Positions 13,472 to 18,448 of a stretch of DNA of 18,448 nucleotides are shown here, in pieces. The stretch is from positions 1 through 18,448 of the forward strand of contig JAOPXA010000328.1 of NCBI GenBank assembly GCA_025965395.1, read 5' to 3'. The DNA comes from Nocardioidaceae bacterium (GTDB lineage Bacteria > Actinomycetota > Actinomycetes > Propionibacteriales > Nocardioidaceae). The notes under the pieces were generated by a model. The model had not been told where the DNA came from. It saw nothing but the letters and a program-made list of their open reading frames with translations, and made no database searches. The position numbers and the translations under genes are program-made. How positions within the stretch are numbered: the stretch's first letter is position 1; every line of letters begins with the position of its first letter.

Positions 13472-14113
13472 AGCAACGCGGCCCCCTTAACGGCGATCAT
13501 GCCGATCAAGTCGTGGGCCGCCGGCAAGTCACGCTTGCACGCCGATCCCGAAACACGCCGCATGCTGGCGCAGGCGATCTCGCAAGACACGTTCGACGCC
13601 GTGGCTGCCTGCCCCCTGGTCGGTCGCATCCTCGTCGTCACCGGCGACGAGCACGTCGCCGCGTACGTTCTCGGCGCCCGCGTCACCGTTGTCGACGAGC
13701 CCGGTCCCAGCGAGGACGGCTTAGCCGCAGCCATCGACGCCGGCGTCGCCTGGTGTGCATCCAACGCCGCCGGCAAGCCACTCGTCGTCATCCCCGCCGA
13801 CCTTCCCGCACTGACTCCTCAGGTGCTGGCTGAGACGCTGACCCAGGCGTTCGCCCACCCGTTCGCCTTCGTCCCCGACGCCTCTGGGCTTGGTACGACG
13901 CTCTTGGTAGCAACAGAGCCCGCGCTCCTCCTGCACCACTACGGCGAAGGGTCTGCACAGCGGCACATCGACGCTGGCGCCTTTCCGCTCCCCCATGCCG
14001 ACCCCCGCGCACGACGCGACGTCGACACCCTGGGCGAGCTTCGCGAAGCGATGGACCTCGGAGCCGGATCACGCACCCGTGAAGCGCTCGCAGGTTGCTT
14101 CTCGACTCCCTAG
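13469..14113 (+). CDS. fbiD: Phosphoenolpyruvate/2-phospho-L-lactate guanylyltransferase (CofC/FbiD)
   Basis: 214-residue cytoplasmic nucleotidyltransferase of F420 synthesis. It joins GTP to phosphoenolpyruvate (actinobacterial FbiD) or 2-phospho-L-lactate (archaeal CofC), giving the activated three-carbon unit that FbiA uses. The N-terminal nucleotide loop IMPIKSWAAGKSRL is typical. Further family motifs are DEPGPSEDGLAAAIDAG, VIPADLPALTP (metal site), GLGTTLLVA, and GEGSAQRHIDAG with DPRARRDVDTLGEL near the end. I chose GTG 13469 because it gives a short N-terminus before the loop and follows a TAGAGT hexamer by 7 nt; GTG 13460 would add three residues. It is convergent with fbiB, with 10 bases between the stop codons. 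Which three-carbon substrate is used cannot be read from sequence; PEP is expected from mycobacterial work. Confidence 0.93.
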   Translation: MSNAAPLTAIMPIKSWAAGKSRLHADPETRRMLAQAISQDTFDAVAACPLVGRILVVTGDEHVAAYVLGARVTVVDEPGPSEDGLAAAIDAGVAWCASNAAGKPLVVIPADLPALTPQVLAETLTQAFAHPFAFVPDASGLGTTLLVATEPALLLHHYGEGSAQRHIDAGAFPLPHADPRARRDVDTLGELREAMDLGAGSRTREALAGCFSTP

Positions 14114-14123
14114 CTCTCGGAGC

Positions 14124-15083
14124 TCAGACCTCGATGGTCGCGTCGAGTCCCAGCCCGATGGCCAAGAACTTGAGCCGCGCAGCAAGCGCTCCGGCCGCAA
14201 GCCACGACGACCGGTTCTCGAGGTGGGCAGTCACCCGGATGCGTGAACCCGTACGCGCCGCAGTCGCCAATGATGGCTCGATGCCCACCTGAGCCGAGAC
14301 CAGAAGACGCTGCCACGCATCGGGCTCGGCCTCGGGAAAGCCGCGCACGTCGGGCCTGCGTTGCGCCGCAGTCAGCACGGCATCCTTGGCCCCAAGGCCG
14401 AACATGTCAGCGTTCTCCTCACGGATCAGCGCAGCCGCGCCGGGTCCGTCGTCAACACTGAACCACACATCACGAAGGCCCCGGACGATGGCGATCGGGG
14501 TGCCGTCGAGCTTCCCCGCAGCGAGTTCTGCCGCCCCGGCGATCTCGTCGGCGATCGCTGGCGCAGTGACGACCAAGGGATTGCCGTATGAGTCCACGGC
14601 GCCCGCGAACGACTCGACGGGCACGATTCCCGCACAGCCGATCGCGATATCGGTCTGCCCGATGCGCCACGCCCGGCCGGCGGTATCGGTGATGACGACG
14701 GCAACGTTGACATCCAGCGCGTCGCGCAATCCATGACGGATGGCGCGGGCATCGGCGTCGGGATCATCCGGCAACCACAGCACCCGCCCCGGCTCAGCAT
14801 TGGACGCATCGATCCCCGCGGCGGCAAGCGTCAGACCGTGGTACGTCCGTACGATCTTCGTCTCGCCGCGCGTCGCGACCACGCGGTCAGTCTGGTTGTC
14901 GATGAGGGCTGTGCGATCCATGGTCGTCGAGAGCCCTGCTGCTTTGCTCACGATCTTGCTCGTCACCACCACGACGTCACCGTTGCGGAGCGTGTCACCT
15001 ACGTGTTCGGCGATGAGCGTCGCCAGATCGTCACCGGCGTTGATCTCGCCGACACCGGGCACAGACCAGATCTCGATCGCCAT
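14124..15083 (-). CDS. fbiB: F420-0:gamma-glutamyl ligase (CofE/FbiB) without the nitroreductase domain
   Basis: 319-residue enzyme that adds gamma-linked glutamates to F420-0 using GTP. The CofE fold covers about residues 1-225: VPGVGEI at the start, NGDVVVVTSKIVSKAAG (GTP/metal region), ETKIVRTYHGLTLAAAGID, VVITDTAGRAWRIGQTDIAIGCAG, and REENADMFGLGAKDA at its end. M. tuberculosis FbiB is about 448 residues because a second, FMN-binding nitroreductase-like domain reduces dehydro-F420-0. Here only about 90 residues follow (227-319: RRPDVRGFPEAEPDAW and on), too short for that domain and without its motifs. The ATG 15083 overlaps the fbiA stop by one base (TGATG), so translation is coupled. 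The stop is clean and there is no sign of a frameshift nearby, since fbiD starts its own frame on the other strand. Ligase call firm; the loss of reductase function is inferred. Confidence 0.9.
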   Translation of the reverse strand: MAIEIWSVPGVGEINAGDDLATLIAEHVGDTLRNGDVVVVTSKIVSKAAGLSTTMDRTALIDNQTDRVVATRGETKIVRTYHGLTLAAAGIDASNAEPGRVLWLPDDPDADARAIRHGLRDALDVNVAVVITDTAGRAWRIGQTDIAIGCAGIVPVESFAGAVDSYGNPLVVTAPAIADEIAGAAELAAGKLDGTPIAIVRGLRDVWFSVDDGPGAAALIREENADMFGLGAKDAVLTAAQRRPDVRGFPEAEPDAWQRLLVSAQVGIEPSLATAARTGSRIRVTAHLENRSSWLAAGALAARLKFLAIGLGLDATIEV

Positions 15084-16063
15084 CAGTGCGCCGGCGCTCC
15101 GATGCGACGGGCAAGTGACAGCGTGTCGACCGCGAGCTGGCGGGTCGTGACCGCGTCATTCATGTAGAGCGGCACCGCCTCCGCCGCGACTCCAGCGGCC
15201 TCAAGCGTGGCAACCGCACCGGCGTCGGCGGTGTCGACCAACCAAGCATCGAGCACTCCCCCGTCGCGGCGCGAGCCGTAGTGGAGGCCGACCGATGCTG
15301 CGCTGATCTCAATGCCGAGACCTTGAAGCAGCTGATCGGCCATGCCGCGCACCGCACCAGCCCCGATGATCGGCGAGACCCCCACCACGGGCGCCTTAGT
15401 CGCGAGCACCGCGTCGCGGATGCCGCGGACTGACAGAATCGTCCCGACCGACACGATGGGGTTGGACGGAGGCAGGATCACCACGTCCGCGCCAAGGATG
15501 GCCTCGACCACCCCCGGGGCAGGCGCCGCAGTCTCCGCGCCCTGTGCGATGACCTCGCGTACCGGCACGCTGGCCCGCAGCCGGATCCAGTACTCCTGGA
15601 AGTGGATGACCTCGCGGCCTGAGTCACCGTCGATCGCGATATGGGTCTCGACGAAGTCATCGCTCATGGGCAAGAGCGTGACGCCGGTGTCCCACCGCTG
15701 GGTGAGTCGTGCCGTCGCTTGCGAGAGCGTCTTCCCCTCGTGCAGCATCTGGGTGCGAATGATGTGTGTGGCGAGGTCCCGGTCGCCGAGCCCGAACCAG
15801 GTCGGCTCGGCTCCGTATGCGGCGAGCTCCTCCTTGACCTGCCAGGACTCGTCGGTGCGGCCCCAGCGGCGTTCGGGGTCAATGCCGTTACCGAGGGTGT
15901 ACATCACCGTGTCGAGGTCGGGGCAGATCCGCAGCCCGAACAGCCAGATGTCGTCGGCCGTGTTGGCAATCACCGTGATCTCGTCGTCGGGCCCCAACGC
16001 GGCCTTCAAGCCCTCGATGAACCGGGCGCCGCCGATTCCGCCTGACAGCACTGTTATCCGCAT
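15083..16063 (-). CDS. fbiA: Phosphoenolpyruvyl/2-phospho-L-lactate transferase (CofD/FbiA)
   Basis: 326-residue cytoplasmic transferase that moves the activated phosphoenolpyruvyl (or phospholactyl) group made by FbiD onto the deazaflavin Fo, giving dehydro-F420-0 (or F420-0). The N-terminal VLSGGIGGARFIEGL, NTADDIWLFGLRICPDLDTVMYTL and WFGLGDRDLATHI are hallmark CofD motifs that bind Fo and the nucleotide. Later ones are PPSNPIVSVGTIL, and PIIGAGAVRGMADQLL. Length is normal for the family. The ATG at 16063 is 15 nt after the fbiC stop, and its own stop overlaps the fbiB start, so fbiC-fbiA-fbiB form one transcription unit. CAGAAT ends 6 nt before the ATG, a weak match to the leaderless pattern seen at other genes here, so an internal promoter is possible. 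Confidence 0.96.
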   Translation of the reverse strand: MRITVLSGGIGGARFIEGLKAALGPDDEITVIANTADDIWLFGLRICPDLDTVMYTLGNGIDPERRWGRTDESWQVKEELAAYGAEPTWFGLGDRDLATHIIRTQMLHEGKTLSQATARLTQRWDTGVTLLPMSDDFVETHIAIDGDSGREVIHFQEYWIRLRASVPVREVIAQGAETAAPAPGVVEAILGADVVILPPSNPIVSVGTILSVRGIRDAVLATKAPVVGVSPIIGAGAVRGMADQLLQGLGIEISAASVGLHYGSRRDGGVLDAWLVDTADAGAVATLEAAGVAAEAVPLYMNDAVTTRQLAVDTLSLARRIGAPAH

Positions 16064-16078
16064 AGACTCATTCTGCCC

Positions 16079-18448
16079 CTAGGCAAGTGCGGAGGCGGCG
16101 ACGCGTCCATACAGCGTCGTGCGCTGCGCCGCTGGACGACCGGCGAGTGTAGCCATCTGCTCGAGCTCTTCGATCGACTTGCGTGACCCGTTGGTGCTGC
16201 CAGCCATGCGGCTGATGGTCTCCTCCATCAAGGTGCCACCGAGGTCGTTGACACCGCCGTTGAGCACCTGGGTGCACAGGTCGGGGCCGAGCTTGACCCA
16301 TGAGCACTGGATGTTGTCGATGAGGCCGTGCAGCATGATGCGCGCGACCGCGTGCACCGCTCGGTTGTCGCGCGCGGTCGGCCCTGGACGGGCGACACCG
16401 GCCAGGTAGATCGGCGAGCTCTGATGCACGAACGGCAGCGGCACGAACTCGGTGAACCCGCCGGTCTCCCGCTGGATGTCGGCGAGCGTACGGATGTGTT
16501 TGACCCAGTGGCCGGGATGGTCGACGTGGCCGTACATCATCGTCGAGGTCGTGGGCAGGCCGATCTGGTGGGCCGTCTTGATGACCTCGATCCACTGCGC
16601 GGTCGGGAGCTTGCCCTTGGTGAGGACCCAACGGACATCGTCGTCGAGGATCTCCGCAGCGGTGCCGGGGAGTGAGTCGACGCCGGACTCTTTGGCCTTG
16701 ATGAGGAAGTCACGGATCGAGAGGCCTGTGCGCATCACGCCATTCATGACCTCCATGGGGCTGAACGCGTGGACGTGCAGGCTGGGCGCTCGCTTCTTGA
16801 CCTCGCCGGCGATGTCAAAGTAGGCGGTGCCTGGCAGGTCTGGATGGATGCCGCCCTGCATGCAGACCTCGGTCGCGCCGACCTCGACCGCCTCGAGAGC
16901 ACGGGTGCCGATCTCGTCGAGCGAGAGCGTGTAGGCGTCGGCGTCGGTGCGGCGCTGAGCAAACGCACAGAACCGGCAGCCGGTGTAGCAAACATTGGTG
17001 AAGTTGATGTTGCGGTTGACGATGTAGGTGATCTCGTCGCCCACCGCCTCGCGACGCAAGGCGTCTGCGAACGCGGTCACGGCCTCGAGCCCCGCACCCT
17101 CGGCCGTCATCAGGGTGAGCGCGTCAGCCTCGGAGAGGTCACTCGGCCCACGCTCGGCCGCGCGCAGCGCAGCAGCGACGGCATCCTGACCGATCAAGGC
17201 GGGCCCCGAGCCGGCTTCGGCCTTGACCTTGTCGCGCAGGACAGACCAGTCGCCGTAGACGTCTTCGAAGTCGCTGCGGCGGTCAGACGTGCGGCCCGTG
17301 GTGTCGACCTCGACGTGCAGCTCGGTGCGGCCCTGCGACAGCCAGCCCTGGTCGGCCGACCAGCCCCCGTCGGGCTCCTGCCAAGGCAGGCCCACGGGTT
17401 GAGCGTCGGGATTGGCAAGGCCATCAGCGCCGGCGAGCGCCGAGACGTGGGGTATGAGACGCGGATCGAGCCACGGCTCCTCGAGGTAGGGCGGGTGAGC
17501 GGTGAGGCGCTCGCGGAGCGCAAAGCCGTTGTCGGCGCAGATGCGGGTCAACGAGTCGATCTGCGGCCAGGGGCGCTCGGGGTTGACGTGATCGGGGGTC
17601 AGCGGGCTGACGCCGCCGAAGTCGTCGATGCCCGCTTCGATGAGCCGACGGCACTCGGCGAGGTCGACAAGGTTGGGCGGGGCTTGAATGCGTACGCCAG
17701 GACCCATGACGACGCGCGTTGTGGCGATTGCGGCGAGGTACTCGTCAAGCTCGGCGTCGGGGGTGAACCGCATCGCCGTGTCGTCCTTGGCGCGGAAGTT
17801 CTGGATGATGACTTCTTGGATCGAACCGTAGGCGCGTGCGAGGCGACGCAGCTCGAAGATGCTCTCCACACGGTCCTCAGGAGTCTCTCCGATGCCGATC
17901 AACAGGCCCGTGGTGAACGGAACGTTGAGACGACCCGCGTCCTCGAGGACCTGAATGCGTACGGCCGGATCTTTGTCGGGACTCTTGTAGTGCGCTTGGC
18001 CTTTTTCCTCGAAGAGCCGACGGCTAGTCGTCTCGAGCATCATGCCCATCGAGGGCGCGACTGGCTTGAGACGAGACATCTCCTGCCAGCTCATCACTCC
18101 TGGGTTGAGATGCGGCAGCAGGCCGGTTTCCTCGAGGACCCGGATCGCCATCGCGCGCACATATTCGAGCGTCGTTTCATAGCCGGCTTCCTCGAGCCAG
18201 ACCGCGGCCTCGGGCCAGCGGTCCTCGGGACGGTCGCCGAGCGTGAAGAGCGCTTCCTTGCAGCCCAACGCGGCGCCTTCGCGGGCGATCGCGAGGATCT
18301 CGTCGGGTGAGAGGTACGGCGATGACAGCTTGCCGGGGATCGTGACGAAGGTGCAGTAGTGGCAACGGTCGCGGCAGAGACGCGTCAGAGGGATGAAGAC
18401 TTTCTTGCTGTAGGTGAGGGTGCCCGGCCGCCCCAAGGACTCAAGGCC
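16079..18448 (-). CDS. fbiC: FO synthase, fused CofG-CofH radical SAM protein, 5' end cut by window edge
   Basis: Bifunctional radical SAM enzyme that makes Fo (7,8-didemethyl-8-hydroxy-5-deazariboflavin), the chromophore of F420, from tyrosine and 5-amino-6-ribitylamino-uracil. About 789 residues are visible; actinobacterial FbiC is near 856, so some 65-75 N-terminal residues are off the right edge. The frame stays open to the edge, and the TTG at 18436 is internal. Counting from that TTG, the first 4Fe-4S motif is C21-RDR-C25-HY-C28 (CofG half) and the second is C483-YTG-C487-RF-C490 (CofH half). Conserved blocks include [82 protein letters not shown] and [18 protein letters not shown]. No key residue is missing. 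It is the first gene seen of the fbiC-fbiA-fbiB unit; its promoter lies outside. Confidence 0.97.
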   Translation of the reverse strand, partial: GLESLGRPGTLTYSKKVFIPLTRLCRDRCHYCTFVTIPGKLSSPYLSPDEILAIAREGAALGCKEALFTLGDRPEDRWPEAAVWLEEAGYETTLEYVRAMAIRVLEETGLLPHLNPGVMSWQEMSRLKPVAPSMGMMLETTSRRLFEEKGQAHYKSPDKDPAVRIQVLEDAGRLNVPFTTGLLIGIGETPEDRVESIFELRRLARAYGSIQEVIIQNFRAKDDTAMRFTPDAELDEYLAAIATTRVVMGPGVRIQAPPNLVDLAECRRLIEAGIDDFGGVSPLTPDHVNPERPWPQIDSLTRICADNGFALRERLTAHPPYLEEPWLDPRLIPHVSALAGADGLANPDAQPVGLPWQEPDGGWSADQGWLSQGRTELHVEVDTTGRTSDRRSDFEDVYGDWSVLRDKVKAEAGSGPALIGQDAVAAALRAAERGPSDLSEADALTLMTAEGAGLEAVTAFADALRREAVGDEITYIVNRNINFTNVCYTGCRFCAFAQRRTDADAYTLSLDEIGTRALEAVEVGATEVCMQGGIHPDLPGTAYFDIAGEVKKRAPSLHVHAFSPMEVMNGVMRTGLSIRDFLIKAKESGVDSLPGTAAEILDDDVRWVLTKGKLPTAQWIEVIKTAHQIGLPTTSTMMYGHVDHPGHWVKHIRTLADIQRETGGFTEFVPLPFVHQSSPIYLAGVARPGPTARDNRAVHAVARIMLHGLIDNIQCSWVKLGPDLCTQVLNGGVNDLGGTLMEETISRMAGSTNGSRKSIEELEQMATLAGRPAAQRTTLYGRVAASALA

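Noticed and set aside
16769..18310. A 513-codon open frame on the plus strand opposite fbiC
   Set aside because: Its protein has no recognisable motif and is rich in Arg/Asp/Val as expected for the antisense of a high-GC gene; the minus strand encodes a fully conserved FbiC.

Overview
The window is high-GC DNA from an actinobacterium. GTG starts are common, several starts look leaderless, and it carries a complete set of coenzyme F420 biosynthesis genes. The order lpdA-like, purine nucleoside phosphorylase, phosphohexomutase matches the M. tuberculosis Rv3303c/Rv3307/Rv3308 neighbourhood. Gene content and intergenic repeats suggest Propionibacteriales (Nocardioidaceae-like); that placement is inference. 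Thirteen protein genes fill almost all of it, two of them cut by the window edges. I see no rRNA, tRNA, IS element, prophage or CRISPR array, and no gene-free stretch longer than about 155 bases.

Layout. (1) 1-3221 (+): most of pyruvate carboxylase. (2) 3374-6384 (-): a secreted PGRP/amidase_2 N-acetylmuramoyl-L-alanine amidase with LGFP repeats, followed by a secreted SpoIID/LytB-domain protein in a GTGA stop/start overlap. (3) 6525-8588 (-): heme oxygenase followed 27 nt later by an LpdA-type flavoprotein quinone reductase. A DtxR/IdeR-like iron box overlaps the heme oxygenase promoter. (4) 8735-11151 (+): purine nucleoside phosphorylase and a PGM2/PmmB-type phosphomutase; deoC (-) abuts the phosphomutase stop codon with no spacer. 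Together these three form a nucleoside-sugar salvage route. (5) 11969-13393 (+): a second pyridine nucleotide-disulfide oxidoreductase. (6) 13469-18448: F420 biosynthesis, with fbiD (+) convergent on the operon fbiC-fbiA-fbiB (-).

The most interesting items are mostly regulatory or architectural. They are a perfect 21-bp-arm inverted repeat between the divergent heme oxygenase and phosphorylase genes; two dyads 21 bp apart upstream of fbiD, near -61.5 and -40.5 of an inferred leaderless start; three 9-bp direct repeats of MtrA type at the amidase start; an FbiB that keeps only the glutamate-ligase domain and lacks the nitroreductase domain; and an amidase plus SpoIID pair that looks like a non-sporulation counterpart of the SpoIIP/SpoIID machine. 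Many genes show a TAnnnT hexamer 6-7 nt before the start codon and no Shine-Dalgarno, which points to leaderless mRNAs.
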